From assembly GCF_008831285.2 (NCBI RefSeq), contig NC_045147.1, positions 4,752,334 to 4,816,333 of the forward strand: a stretch of 64,000 bases of DNA, in the 5' to 3' direction. A program made the translations under genes and the position numbers. Below the pieces are notes generated by a model. That model was not told where the DNA came from. It saw nothing but the letters and a program-made list of their open reading frames with translations, and did no database searches. Shown piece after piece: positions 13,549 through 25,659 of this stretch (within the stretch, counting starts at the first letter, position 1; each line of letters opens with the position of its first letter). The stretch is from Nymphaea colorata (lineage: Eukaryota; Streptophyta; Magnoliopsida; Nymphaeales; Nymphaeaceae).

Positions 13549-15564
13549 ATGAGAATCCGCAAGAGATCGGCGTTTCTTTCCTTGCTATCTTCTGATCTCT
13601 CCCAGATAAGTGAAGCAAACCAAGAGCACAAGAATGAGGAGGAGGAGAAGGAAGGAGGGGAAGGAGCAGGAAGGGTGCAACACAAGACCCAACTCTCGGA
13701 CCAGCGGGAGATCATGACCGCGCCTCCATCACATGTTGAACCTTCAAAAGGGGACCTGCCCACGATTCCTCTACAAGGGTTCCAGCAGACACCCGCCGGA
13801 AATGGCGGCCAAACGCCTGCTGGAGACGATAGGGAGTTGGAGACCCACAGACATCCCAACCAGGTACTTTCCCCCTTCCTTTCCCCATTCATCTCCTTCC
13901 CACACACACCAACCCCACACCCCCCCCCCTGCACCTTTCTTTTTCACAAATCACACATCCAAAACGGAAAGGAAGAAGAGAAAAACTTCCCCAAAATCTT
14001 TCCCAGAAAAAAGAACGGACTCCGGTGTCTGTCTTGCCTTCCGATCGATATTCGAGTCTTGGTGCTCGTGGGTATGTCTCCAAATTTATTATTGCTGTAT
14101 CGTTGCTGTCAAATATTATTTTATTATATATTATTATGTTACTGATGTTGTTTTCTAGCAATGGGAAAATAGCTATCAATGACTGTTTGTCTAATTTCGT
14201 TGGTGCCGAGAGAGTTTTCTATCCACAAAAAAGTTTGTGGTGTAATAGTATCGCGTTTTGGCTTCTGTTAATATCTTTTCCTTCTTAGTGGTGCAACATT
14301 GCACCCCTTTAATTTCTTTTCCTTTTCTTTTTTTTTTTCTTTTCTGACAATAATATTATTGCACCCCCTACCCCCCCCCCTTTTTTTTTTTTGCTGCTGC
14401 ATTTTTGCGTCCTGTGGCTTAGTAGCGGAATGGGAATGCATGAAAGGTGTTCGAGTACAACAATGTGTTTTCTATTTGTGATATCATGCTTGTGTTCAGA
14501 TAAAGGATGAAGGAGAACAAGAAGATGAAGAGAAAAACATGAATGAAGTTGGTGCAAAGGAAATGAGGTATTATTAGCTGCTTTACCGCCTTGCTAGTTA
14601 TTCCGGCCAGAATATTTATCTTTGGTGCTCCCTACTGTGAGAGCAAGATAATGTTAGAGAATGGTGTAAGATCTCCGCTGATTTTGAGCATAACCAAAAT
14701 TTATAGTAACAAAATTTTGCAAAATATCAGCACTCCAAATCTCGTGAAAAACCTAAATCTTTTGTTTCTATTTGTCCTTTAAAAGCTTTTGTTCAGAAAA
14801 AAAAAAAAGTCCATACTAGAAATGGACATTTATGTTTTCAAAGCTGCACATTTTACTCGTACTTTTGTGAAGGAAGGCAGATTTTTTTTCCGGTAAATCG
14901 ATGCTTTGGGTACACTGAGATCGGCTTGATGTCTCATGATTGTCTACCTTGGTTGTCATGTGGTGCTCAAAGAAGCAACCGTGGTGCAAGAGGAGAGCAT
15001 CCCTCTCGAGGTATGACTTCGTTGGACAGAATATGAAACTTTAATTAGTAAAGTTGTCAATGTAGAAATCCAGTAGCAACACCATCCATTCCATTGTTCC
15101 TGTTGATTGCAGCAAGCAGAAGGTGGTGCACAGGAGAGACCGTCTTTCCTTTAAAGAAGAGAAAGGCTATAGACTACAGAGACGGCAGTGAAGGCGACAA
15201 CAGCAACGACAGTAATAATAAGATTAGCAGTACCAATATTCAGAATGGCAGTGATCATCACAGTGAGGCAGCGGAGAATAAATGGAAATGTAGCCGTATG
15301 AACGGTAGAGGGTGGAGATGCAGCAAGCCGACGCTCGTTGGTTACTCTCTATGCGAGCACCATCTTGGCAAGGGAAGGAGAATAAAAACCATGAACACTC
15401 TCCTTCATGGAAAGCAGGCGAGCAAGGATAGGACGAGGAAGAAGGGACGAGGGAAGGGCAGTGATGATGCCAGTGCGGGCTCTCGATCGATGAACAGCCT
15501 GGTGAGCCAGAAGATCTCTAGTGATCACAGCGATAGAATCAATGTGGATATTGTAAAGAACTGA
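13549..15564 (+). CDS. WRC-domain nuclear protein (four exons, 290 aa)
   Basis: Exons by hand: 13,549-13,863, 14,500-14,567, 14,973-15,010 and 15,113-15,564. All junctions are GT-AG and the total of 873 nt keeps one frame. The N-terminus MRIRKR is, as I recall, conserved in a plant family of WRC proteins. An acidic, glutamate-rich part follows, mainly exon 2. Exon 4 opens with RRWCTGE and the basic PLKKRK (153-158, a likely nuclear signal). The WRC domain is at about 198-230, with zinc ligands C200, C210, C221 and H224 (C-x9-C-x10-C-x2-H). The tail is basic and serine-rich. WRC domains occur in growth-regulating factors, but I see no QLQ domain, so this is not a GRF. The small exons 2 and 3 are the least certain. 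Exon 3 has a weak acceptor, and one using the AG 3 nt further on keeps the frame. Confidence 0.85.
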
Positions 15565-15785
15565 CCATATGTTCAAAGGAGTCCACTAATTTTGCTTTCG
15601 ATCCTTCGCATTGCTTCTCGTTTTGTAGATTTTGAAAGAGAACCAATGGTTTTCGTCGTGTGATGTGATCACATGCTTTCAGGGGCACGTGAGTTCACGT
15701 TCTCAGCCTTGAGTGCTCTTTGTTTTATTTGTTTCCTTCTTCTTTATTTTTTTTTTCTTTTTTCTCCACTAACTGGTGATGGATC

Positions 15786-15829
<44 letters not shown>

Positions 15830-17698
15830 ATGTGTGCTGTCGAACAAAATTATGAATGGCAGGTGGATGAGGTGGTTGGTTTGATCCCGCATGTATTTCA
15901 CATTAAAAAATTCGAGTCCAGTTGGTGTGAACGCGGTTAGTTAATTATCTATCTGTTTTCTGAACATTTGGAATATCTTTTTCTCTTTTCTTTTCTTAAT
16001 TTGCAGATGGTCTTAAGATAGATTGACTACTTAAAAGAGGGATCTCCTCTAACGAACCATGACCTTCTTCAGCTTCAAAATTTTGCCGGTGAGAGCTTGT
16101 ACAGTCGTCCACCGGCTATATGTTTTTTCTTTAACCGTTTTTGGAAGTAATTAGAAAGAAAGTCCAAGTTCAATTCCTGATGTTGTATGGTTGAACGAAT
16201 AGTGAAACCTCATTTTGTGGTCAAAGAGAAGAAGACCATGCTGCATGTGTCGGGTCGAACACTCTCTTGATGTGTTCGCCCGCAGAAGGTCACGTCACGT
16301 AGCGATTGAGCCCATGAATTAGATCCATTGCGAGCACCGCATGCATCGAAGGAACAAGAAAGTGGATTAGGCCATTTTAAGAATTTTTATAAAGAAATAT
16401 ACTGTTTCGACTGTTTATCTTTTTCATATCTTTCTTTGTCCTTGGAAAAGACTATCTTTTTCTAGTTAATCAAAAGTATTTTGGTCATTACACACATATG
16501 TACACAATTTTGTGCATTTTTTACTAAAAAGATATACACATACCGAGTTTGGGAATTTATGAAAATATAATTTTTAATTTCTGATTTTCTCTTTATACTG
16601 TTGTTTCCCCTTTTTAATTTTTGGTTATTTTTAAGATTTAAGAGCCGCCCTTTTACCATTTTACGTTATCAGAAGGTCATTTCAGTTGGCGGTGGCGGAT
16701 GAGAGTCTAATATTGAATCCGTGCATGGATCTCAAAAGATCAGGAATGAACAAATCTAAAATCTCTCTGCCATTGGTTGTGGTGGTAGATAAGCGTATAA
16801 GCATCAGTGTCGAATCCTTGTGGTGGGTCTTCGACAATTGTGCATTGAGAACAACTGGATGACACCAACCGGGAGAAAGGATCTAACAATCCAACTGAGC
16901 ATCGAGTACTAATCCTCGGCCGCAAACACGCTACTCAAGTACCATGAGTAAAAATGGCCACCCGAGTAGACTTGGACGTCCCACTACTATGTATAAACTC
17001 CTAACAACCGACTGACGTTCATGTTAAATCTATTTACTATTTAAAATGTAAATTTAGTATGCAAACACCAGAGAGAGAGAGAGATGGAGGATAAGTATAA
17101 GAATTTGGTTTATATATACATATATTGAGTGAATGACAAGAGTCACCCAATCATGTAAGTGTTCATTTAAAGCATGGATAAAAACAATGAGAAAAAAACA
17201 TTGTTTCATTGTAAAAAGGTGTCTCATTATTTTTTTATCGGATCGGATGATACGCCAGAATCACCATGATATATATATATATATATATAAATTTCCTTAT
17301 TTTTGTTCGTTGTGTTGTGTGCTGGTAAAAGCGGTCCGAGGCGACGACCTCCACAGGGTTTGGGTTACATCGGCATGAACCCTGTGGCCTGGCCCCCCTC
17401 CACTTGCCAGCAGGCTGCGGCAGCCGGCTGGCGGGTGAGGCGGCCCGGCTGCCGAAATGGGGAGATGACGGCTCCTCAGCCCCCTTGCTTTCATGAAGGA
17501 TAGGAGAGGTGTCGCCTTCCCATTCTTGTAAAGGTTACCTATGCATTATTCTCTTGTAAGGAGTTGCATATAACAGTCAAGACTGAATCTCGATATGCAA
17601 GGAAAAATCATTGATTCACCTTTCAATTCGTTGAGTTTTTCTTTACATGTCCATGAAATTATGTGAAGTTTGAAGCTTGCTGTCTTTGCCTGTTAGTC
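15565..17698. other. Intergenic, no gene recognised
   Basis: Begins with the probable 3' untranslated region of the WRC gene. A long perfect CT microsatellite lies at about 15,788-15,825 and a TA run at about 17,268-17,289. A short GC-rich island (17,330-17,480) contains self-complementary CGGCTG and CAGCCG words but no recognised protein. Confidence 0.5.
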
Positions 17699-17870
17699 AT
17701 GGCCTCGTCCACGGATGTAACTCTCAGTGGAATGCCATCTCCAGTTTAGCATCAATAAATTAAATCGAGACAATTATCTTCTGTGGCGAAGGCAACTCAA
17801 ATTTGTCATGTTAAGTCAAGGCATCGTCAAGTATGTGGATGGAATGTGTGAGAGCCTCACCAAAATGTGT
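17699..17870 (+). pseudogene. Copia gag fragment
   Basis: An ATG at 17,699 begins a MASSTD peptide, then the frame breaks. The other frame, about 17,747-17,868, reads LNRDNYLLWRRQLKF and then GIVKYVDG. This is the characteristic start of the plant Copia gag domain (NYLLW followed by a hydrophobic LxxYVDG). A stop interrupts it at about 17,872 and no protease, integrase or reverse transcriptase follows. A loosely matching segment of about 40 bp (GGTTA..TG.GTTATTCTCTT) occurs on both sides, near 17,537 and 18,580, and may be LTR debris. Confidence 0.6.
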
Positions 17871-20017
17871 CATTGAGCAGATAAAGCTTAGCTGGAGAAT
17901 CGATGTGGAGGATAAGCGATTGGTGAAAAGGATGACGATAGTGGACGATCACGAGCAGCAGCTTTCTCTGTGGGAAACCACAGCAGTGGACGGGGAAAGA
18001 GACGACTCAAATGGGGCAAACCGTTTCTCTGTCAATCTCTTTGGAGTCCTCTCTCTCTCTCTCCCAATGGACTCTCTCTGCCAGGTAAATCTCCACTGCA
18101 ATCACAAAATGAACTCTGAACGACAACCCTGCCAACTCTTATCGACTATCAATCTGCAAGACTTCTATTGAGGGTTTGATCTCCACTCAGACAAAGGGGT
18201 TCAATCTCTACCGACTAAATTGATCTCACTCAGCACTACATTTTTCAGCCTCTCTCGATCAGGCAAATCTCTATGAGATCGATTCCTTGCTGCAGAGTGT
18301 CTTCTAGAACAAGCTTCCCTCATTTGCCTTGCCGGAGAACAAAAGGCAATTCGTGGGAAAAAATAAAAAGGGATCGGGTGGTTCATGGAGAAAATAAAAC
18401 GCGTCGATCCGTTCACGGGACAAAACGAGGGGAAAAAATGGAGCATTATCCGCTACAGCTGTCACCCTAAGCAATAGTCATAGGGGATAAATAGATTTGC
18501 TGTAGTGTAAATCGGATAAGACAAGATATGAAGTTCATTTTGTTAACCAAATATTTTTTGTAACTGTGGTAATATGTAGAGGTTAACTGTGCGTTATTCT
18601 CTTATAAAGAGTCAAAATATATATGTGTGTGTGTGTGTGTGTCAAAATTCCCAAAGCAGATATATGCAGCCCATTGGCGACAAATACTTTCTATTGCCCT
18701 TAAACCTGTGCTCCGAATGAAGGAAGGAGAGCTACTATCGATTAAGATGAAATGGGATATGGTGTAACCCTTATTGCAAACCCTGGGCCCAAAAGATGCA
18801 GATCTAGTTGCTAGCAGTGTTTGGCAGTCAGTGGGCAGTCCTAGGGACTGCATTATTGATTTCTCACATGCTAAGAACTGTTAATGCAGTAACTACTGTT
18901 TGTGCACATTTCACAATGTGGCAAGCTAGAAGACTCTATAACTAGGAAAGCAGCTGTACTTCGTCTCTTTATTTCGACATGTCATCTAGTACATGAAATT
19001 CACCAAACATAGGTCACGCAGTATATTAACTTATTCCCTATCCCATTCCCCGCTAACAAACCAAATGCTGAAGAACTGAAAGTTTTCTTGGTGAATAGAC
19101 AAAAATAAAAATAGAATCCTGTCAGCGTCATCTACAGTGTAGTGCCCAACAGTTCAATCTTCTTCTACTTGTTATTGCCATTGTTTACTTCAGTTCCTAC
19201 TCTGTTCGAGACTCTTGGTGTCAGACAATCCTGAATGTAGCTGCAGGGAGAAGTACAAAATTGGAACCTTTAGCTGATTAACTTGGGGGAGGATGAAAAG
19301 GTTAAATTTCACTAGTTCGTTGCACTTGAATTACTTTCTTCTTGCTTTTCAGATTCTCCCTGAGGAACAACCTTTCCAAACCCCGAGAGGCACTGATGTC
19401 TTGGAACTAGATATATATTAACAAGATACTAATATTTGATGCTTTAACGTCGTCAGTATATCAGTTCTTATTTTTCATATCTATCTAAAAAATAGCATGT
19501 AGGAGTATGTTCTCGAAATTCTTGACATATGCAACACTGCGGATTTAGAGGAGTCGCCATTAAAATCTGGGCACTTCTCCGCCTTTGATTTTGAAGCAAA
19601 AGGGGATACGATGCCGCCAAGGGTGACGTTCTCCCTTTTCTCCATAATGGACGACGAATGTTTTAAGAAATAGATGATTATACAGATAAACATTTACTTT
19701 ATGGTTCTTTTACCTGCAGGTCAAGTTTAATTGGATATCTGCTGGAGAGGAAGTGGTGACTAACTGAGAGGGAACTGTCAAGCAGTTTTGTCCCATATGG
19801 TATCCGGTCATGGCATCTTGGCCAAATGCATTGGCTGGTATCAGGCTACTTCTCATTTTGTATAAAAGCCAATAATATAAATATTTAAAATATTAAATAG
19901 AATCAAAATGGTTGGCATGCCAAGTCTGCAATCGATTAACATCTTTTCAATTTGTAGCCGATACAGTAGGTTGATCTCATCAGACTAATGTTGGCAACAA
20001 TGCTATCTGGTTAAAAA
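17871..20017. other. Intergenic, no gene recognised
   Basis: Contains a GT microsatellite at about 18,620-18,642. The open frames here show no known domain. A CACTACA at 18,234 and a TGTAGTG at 18,502 were considered as a small CACTA element and rejected. Confidence 0.5.
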
Positions 20018-20078
20018 ACAATCTGACAAGAATCGATCCTACACTTGATCTTAGCCAAAAGGGCGAGAAAGGCGTATA
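20018..20078 (-). pseudogene. Decayed U2 snRNA copy
   Basis: Read on the minus strand from 20,078, the sequence follows the 5' end of U2 snRNA: CCTTTCTCG, CCTTTTGGCTAAGATC and AAGTGTAG are present, then ATC.(N)TTCTT.TCAG. There is a 2-nt insertion near the 5' end and several substitutions. The branch-point recognition motif GTAGTA of U2 is GTAGGA here. Downstream stem-loops and a clean Sm site are not recognisable. No plant snRNA upstream element (CCCACATCG type) or correctly placed TATA is visible. It is best read as a retroposed or decayed U2 pseudogene rather than a functional gene. Confidence 0.8.
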
Positions 20079-20568
20079 TTAAGTTAAAGACCCTAAAAAA
20101 TTCAAGTCCCAACTCTAGTGCTTCAGGCATGATAGATAGCAACTCACCCTCTATTACGAAACTACTCTGGTGTTCCCTCAGATTAGCTTGCTGCATTTCT
20201 TGTCAAACATAATTATTTTTGCATTTTCAGGGACACTTCCGTCATTTAGTTAAAAGAGAGAAAAATATTAATTGGCAAAATTAACTTCCGTGACTAATTT
20301 GGAACACCTAAATAAAAGGTAAGAATGAACTCCTTAATTGTCCCTAGTTCAAGGATGAATCTGAAAGAACCCCAAGCATCTGTATCTTCCACCATTTAAC
20401 TCGCTCCCCCATTGAACTGAGTCCACAGAACAGATCATGCAGTATAGGACATTTGAGACCACTGTACACCTTGAGAAAAATTCGAGGATGATAACCGTTC
20501 AAATTCATGAATAACATAAATCGGTGCATACACTTGAATCTCAAGAGACATTGCAGATGGCAATATCT

Positions 20569-20574
20569 TTTATT
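20569..20574 (-). terminator. Poly(A) signal AATAAA for the formate-THF ligase gene
   Basis: AATAAA on the minus strand, about 50 nt past the stop codon at 20,623. It is the nearest canonical signal; actual cleavage sites cannot be seen. Confidence 0.5.
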
Positions 20575-20622
20575 CCACTAAAAGATGAACCCCTTCCACA
20601 GCCAGGGAACTGGAAAAAAATT

Positions 20623-23600
20623 TCATGAAAGTCCACGGATCTGGCCCGTCACAGGATCAATGTCAATGTCGAAGAAGCAAGGTCGAGTCGGGAGGCCAGG
20701 CATTGTGCTCATTGTTCCAACCAATGGATATATGAAGCCAGCACCAATGCTTGCTCTAACATCTCTAATTGGCAGCACAAACCCATCTGGTGCCCCTTTC
20801 AGTGCTGCATTGTGTGAAAACGAGTACTGCGTCTTCGCCATGCAGATGGGCAACTCAGAAAATCCTTGCCTGCTGTACATCTCTATCTGTTTCTCAGCCT
20901 ATAGGAATAATAATGAGCAAGTCAACAGAACCGACACGACTGACTTTGATATACAGTCTAAAAATGTGTTCCAAAAGCAGTGAAATGGAACAACATTTCA
21001 CATACTTTTGGGTTAAAGTAGCATAGGTTTAAGAAGCAGTTAAACAACAAAGAATGAGCATATAGCTAATATCTATTTGAGATGGACTCTGCATAGAGGA
21101 GCAGCTCCTACGTCAACACAACATGGGTGAGGGTGCGGATGTGTGTTCAGCTCCAACATGCACCCCAACCGCACCCATTCCTATTCATGTTCTAAACTTT
21201 TTCCATTTTTTTCCCTTATCTTTTTCCCTCTCTTTCTTTATATATAGTAATAAAAGTAAAAAAAAAAAGGACAGAATAAGATATATATATATATATATAT
21301 ATATATACGCGCTGGATGCACCCCCACACCCAAATATTTTCGGATGTGCCGCACCAGCAGCCACATCTGCACCCACACCACGCACTCATCACTCATTTGA
21401 CATAAGCTAATATATAAGTGACAGAGGTGATTACCTGTTCTGAATATTCAACACCTGCAGCTCCATAAGATCTTGCTATTGCCTCTATTTTCTCTTTGAT
21501 GCTGACCTCCAAAGGGTATAAAAATTTCAGAGGCAGCTTGTGACTCTCACACGCCCTTTGAACAGCATGGCCAAGATCAACCTGCATATTTTCAGCACAA
21601 AAAAAACAACTAGGCATCACAACAGCACTCAACAAGTACCTGCAACATGTAGTAAAGGGAAACGGGAGGTTTGAGCATATTCTTAGTGGCAAACTATCTT
21701 AAGACGGAAAAGTAACTAACCGCGCCCCTTCCTCCATGTGCATGATGGGTGCAGACAACTGCATCAAATGCACCTGCAGCAAGTGCAGCATTTCGTACTG
21801 CTTTAAGCTCCACCTCAGTGTCAGTGGAGAACTTGTTTATTGCAACCACGACATTCACCCCATAAGCCATTGTGTTCTTAACATGCCTTGCAAGATTAGC
21901 ACAGCCAGCTTCCACAAGAGCAACATTTTCAGCCAAGTAGGCATTGTCCAAAGGCTTTCCAGCAACCACCTCTGGGCCCCCACCATGCATTTTCAAAGCC
22001 CTAATTGTTGCCACAATAATAGCACATTGAGGGGACAAGCCACTGTGTCGACATTTTATGTTCATGAACTTCTCAGCACCAATATCAGCCCCAAAACCTG
22101 CTTCAGTCACTACAAATCCACCAGGACCAACCATTTTCAAAGCAATCTTATCTGCAACTACAGATGAGTTTCCATGAGCAATATTGGCAAAAGGTCCTGC
22201 ATGCACAAGGACTGAAGTTCCCTCAAGTGTCTGCATTAGTGTTGGGTTAATGGCATCTTTCATCAGAACAGTTAGAGCACCTCCTACACCTAGATCGTCA
22301 GCTGTGATGGGTTCACCTGACCGACTGTTACCAATGACCATTTTTCCCAGCCTCTCTCTCATATCTGCAAGGGAAGTTGTAAGAGCAAGAACTGCCATTA
22401 TTTCACTAGCAACAGATATGTCAAACCCTGTTTCTCTTACCATCCCTTTCTCTTCAGGACCTTGCCCCACTGTAATCTTCCTCAAGAAACGGTCATTGAC
22501 ATCCATAACTCTTCTCCATGTTATAGAATCTGGGTCAATGTCGAGCCTTGCAAACCTCCTCACTTCTTCAGGAGTAAGTTCTTCAGGGCTGGTTTTGGCT
22601 ATTCCAAGCTTATTCAAGCGTCTAAACATCACATCAGAGAAACTCCTCTTTCCCTGTTTGTTTGGTGGGCAGAGTCTATTGAATAAAGCCTTATCTGACT
22701 GAGATGCCTCATGGAAAATTCGAGTGTCAATTGCAGCAGCAAGAAGGTTGTTTGCCGCAGTAATTGCATGAATATCTCCAGTTAAGTGCAAGTTAAACTC
22801 ATCCATGGGGATCACTTGACTGTAGCCTCCCCCTGCAGCACCTCCTTTGATTCCAAATGTGGGACCTTGACTTGGTTGACGTAGACAGGTTACAACCTAA
22901 CCCAACAGTTTAAGCTAATTTAAAAAAGGAACATCAAAACAAGAGTTGACCAATGCATTGTCAAGTATAATCTACTAACAGTTTCAACACTGAGGACCTT
23001 AACATACAGTACTTCATAGACGGTGAATTAATGGAAGAGCTAAGGCCACATATTACGCAATCCTTCTATCTTACATACGAGAATAATAATAAAACTTGAT
23101 TCTTCGAACTGCATCATGTAATGTTTTATTTGGTTACACTCCAATGCCAGTTGACCATACTTTGCAGACTAAAAGTAATGCCCGACCCACATTTTTTAGT
23201 TACTTAATTAGTAAATTAGACATATTTACAGGTCCTATTTCTTAAAAGATGTGGTTACAAATTGCCATGTATTTGATATTGACTAAATCACATTGGTTGA
23301 CAAGCAATTTATATTGCCAATAAAATATTCCAGAGACATGATCACCATATTATTATCAAATTAAAAACAAAGTTCAGGCACTTAGTTCAGATCAATATAT
23401 CAGCACCTATGAATTATGTCAGATGGAAACAGATAAAGCTTCTCTCAGCTATGCAATAAATATAATATAACACCACAGAAAAGGAGAGGAATATTGCTAA
23501 ACATCTTCAAAACTGCAACTATTTTGATATATATTCAGGATATTTTTGTCATAAATGCGAGCTAGCATAGATGCTCATTGGTGCAAAAAGATTCCTACCT

Positions 23601-25530
23601 ATTTGAGCCCGACTTAACAGTTACACAAAATTAAGTGATATTATGCGTTACTGAAAAATTTTAGTTACAGGTTTCCCATGCTGGTGTTATGGTCCAAGAC
23701 GGATTAGCAAATTCTGCAGGTCCAACAAGGAATGCGCAGCTAGGAAAAGGGTTGTGGAAGATGCAAGATTAAACCCCTTTTTTTTAATAACATTTATCTT
23801 TGACCAGTAGCTTTTGTATGAAAAAGATGCTAACTCAGGCAAGTGCTAACTCCGATATCTTTGAACTTAGAGAAGATTTTATGTGCATGGCAGCGCAAAT
23901 CAGATGAAGATTGAATAAGAAATCGTCAAGTGTATTTCTACTACTTCACCAAAAGCTCTGGTGTATACATTTGCATCAAGTTAAAAGTAAGCGAGTTAAA
24001 AGAATAAATGCAGAATGAGTTATTGAATATAAAAATGACTAAAACTCAATATGGTGATTTAAATGCATTGGTTTACTACCAGTTCTTTGAATCAGGTCCA
24101 GAAAGTGAGAAATTACTGTGAATATAATGAAAAAAATCCACTGCGACAAATGGAATACAAGCAGGTGGAAATTGTTGGATACTGAAATTTTAAACCCTCC
24201 AGCATAGCATAGTTCTTGACTTCATGGACTGAGAAATTTTTTTTGCTGCATTATCAATAATGCCAAATGAACTGCCTCTCATCATACAGCCTAACACCAT
24301 AGAACAGAGGACGTGTCACTTGTTTGGTTTTGTCCACATCCATTTTGAAGAATCCTTTGCTGAAGACTGGACGGTACTAAACCTCTAACCAGCGAGCACA
24401 AGGACAGTAGGCCTTCTATTTTAGCAGCTATGTTCCAGATCTTCAAAAACATGTCAGTAAGTTGTTCCAGATAGCAACCATCCTGCTAAGGGAATGTAAA
24501 TATGCAAATTTCAGTGTGGGCAATTTTCATTACTTAACAAAATTGAATACAGGAACCCACTATTTGATATCATTCCTCCATATCTTCAAAACCATAATCA
24601 ACTTTTCACCAGGGTTCACTACAAAGGGGAAAGGAAAACAAAAAAGGTAAATTCTTATCATTATTGTATACAAGACGATGAATTTATGAGAACATCACCA
24701 TGAGTTTCTCTCCATATTGTCGCCATTGTTTTTGCAAATATGGAACGGCAAAGCTCTGAAGTGAAGCATTTAATTATTTATCTTTTTTTCACAAAATTGC
24801 CATGACTGACATGAAGTTTTGTGCATTTCTCGAAAACTGCTCCTCTAAACCGACAACATGAAGAGTTTCAACTAAAACTCCTTATCTTTATGCGTGTGCA
24901 TAATTTACTCTTTAACAATAACATAAAACTGGAACGGAGAATCAAGTAACGCAAAATGCACCAGGAAGCCACTTAGCAGCAGAAATCAATCCTTCAATGC
25001 AAATAAATGGTCAATCTTTTAATACAAAGGAAGAAAAAAGGGACAAAAGAAAAGAAGACAACTAATTATCATCATGCAACAAATAAATCTTTCACAGTGT
25101 AAGATTACCCAGAAACAAAAGAGAAAGAAGTGACCTTTTTATCCAGAAAAGCTCCCAGAGCCTGACAAAGACCCACTGTGGTGGTGGACTTCCCTTCCCC
25201 AAGAGGAGTAGGAGTGATCCCACCGACCACCACGTAGTACCCATCGTCCGAACCTTCAAGCTCGTCGATCACAGACAGAAGCACCTAGCAGAGAAGAATA
25301 TGAAAGACCAATCAACGTTAATCTGCAGATTGCAGAAGTCCTGATATAGTTAATGCAGTGAAACCAACCTTGGCCTTGTACTTTCCGTATAGATCATAAT
25401 GTCTGGGGCTCAGGTTGAGCGCGCTTGCAATCTCGGAGATATGAAGAGGCGTTACAGCGTTCGCAATGTCAATATCTGCCGGAACAGGGGAGACAACCTC
25501 CAGTATCCTGATCGTCTTTGATTGACTCAT
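20623..25530 (-). CDS. FTHFS: Formate-tetrahydrofolate ligase, cytosolic (10-formyl-THF synthetase)
   Basis: Catalyses ATP-dependent formylation of tetrahydrofolate to 10-formyl-THF in one-carbon metabolism. Exons on the minus strand: 25,369-25,530, 25,135-25,284, 21,721-22,896, 21,435-21,581 and 20,623-20,898. All junctions are GT-AG, all are phase 0, and the total is 636 residues. The family's plant members are of similar length. The protein starts [20 protein letters not shown], with LHISEIA and [11 protein letters not shown] in exon 1. The ATP-binding [10 protein letters not shown] lies at about 79-88 in exon 2. [21 protein letters not shown], and later [39 protein letters not shown] and [11 protein letters not shown], are in exon 3. 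[11 protein letters not shown] precedes the C-terminus. There is no transit peptide and no frame lesion, so it looks functional. Exon 3 alone encodes 392 residues. Intron 2 is 2.2 kb and the others are 84-536 bp. Confidence 0.97.
21123..21395. mobile_element. MITE-like inverted-repeat insertion in FTHFS intron 4
   Basis: The left arm has GGTGAGGGTGCGGATGTG and the reverse complement of the right arm has GGTGTGGGTGCAGATGTG, so about 18 bp match with two mismatches. The arms enclose a TA microsatellite (21,282-21,306) and a second, inner G/T-rich inverted word. It lies wholly within the 536-bp intron 4 and makes up about half of it. I could not define a target duplication, so superfamily and exact ends are open. 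Confidence 0.45.
22897..25134 (-). other. FTHFS intron 2, 2.2 kb, no inner gene
   Basis: Starts with GT at 25,134 and ends with AG at 22,897 on the minus strand. It is AT-rich. I see no transposon termini or coding exon inside. Long early introns in plant genes sometimes carry enhancing elements, but none can be identified by eye. Confidence 0.6.
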
Positions 25531-25642
25531 TTTTTGCTTGATCGAGATTTGCAGGTTCAGAGTCGAAAATTGAGGAAAGGGGAATCACAGGGAACCCCAA
25601 GTTGAGAAATCCAATCTCTCCTCGTCTATTGATCTTCCGGTG

Positions 25643-25648
25643 TTTATA
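25643..25648 (-). promoter_or_regulatory. Probable TATA box of FTHFS
   Basis: TATAAA on the minus strand, about 115 nt upstream of the ATG at 25,530. That leaves room for an ~80-nt 5' untranslated region. Position and motif fit; no other TATA lies closer. Confidence 0.5.
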
Positions 25649-25659
25649 TCTTATCTTGA

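Noticed and set aside
13536-13934. 132-codon minus-strand frame over WRC exon 1
   Set aside because: Mirror of a real exon. It runs across the exon 1 donor into the intron and shows no domain.
18234-18508. CACTACA..TGTAGTG pair that could be a small CACTA element
   Set aside because: Inner terminal bases do not match beyond seven bases and the 3-bp flanks (CAG and TAA) differ.
21736-22702. Plus-strand frames of 143 and 172 codons
   Set aside because: They are antisense shadows of FTHFS exon 3.
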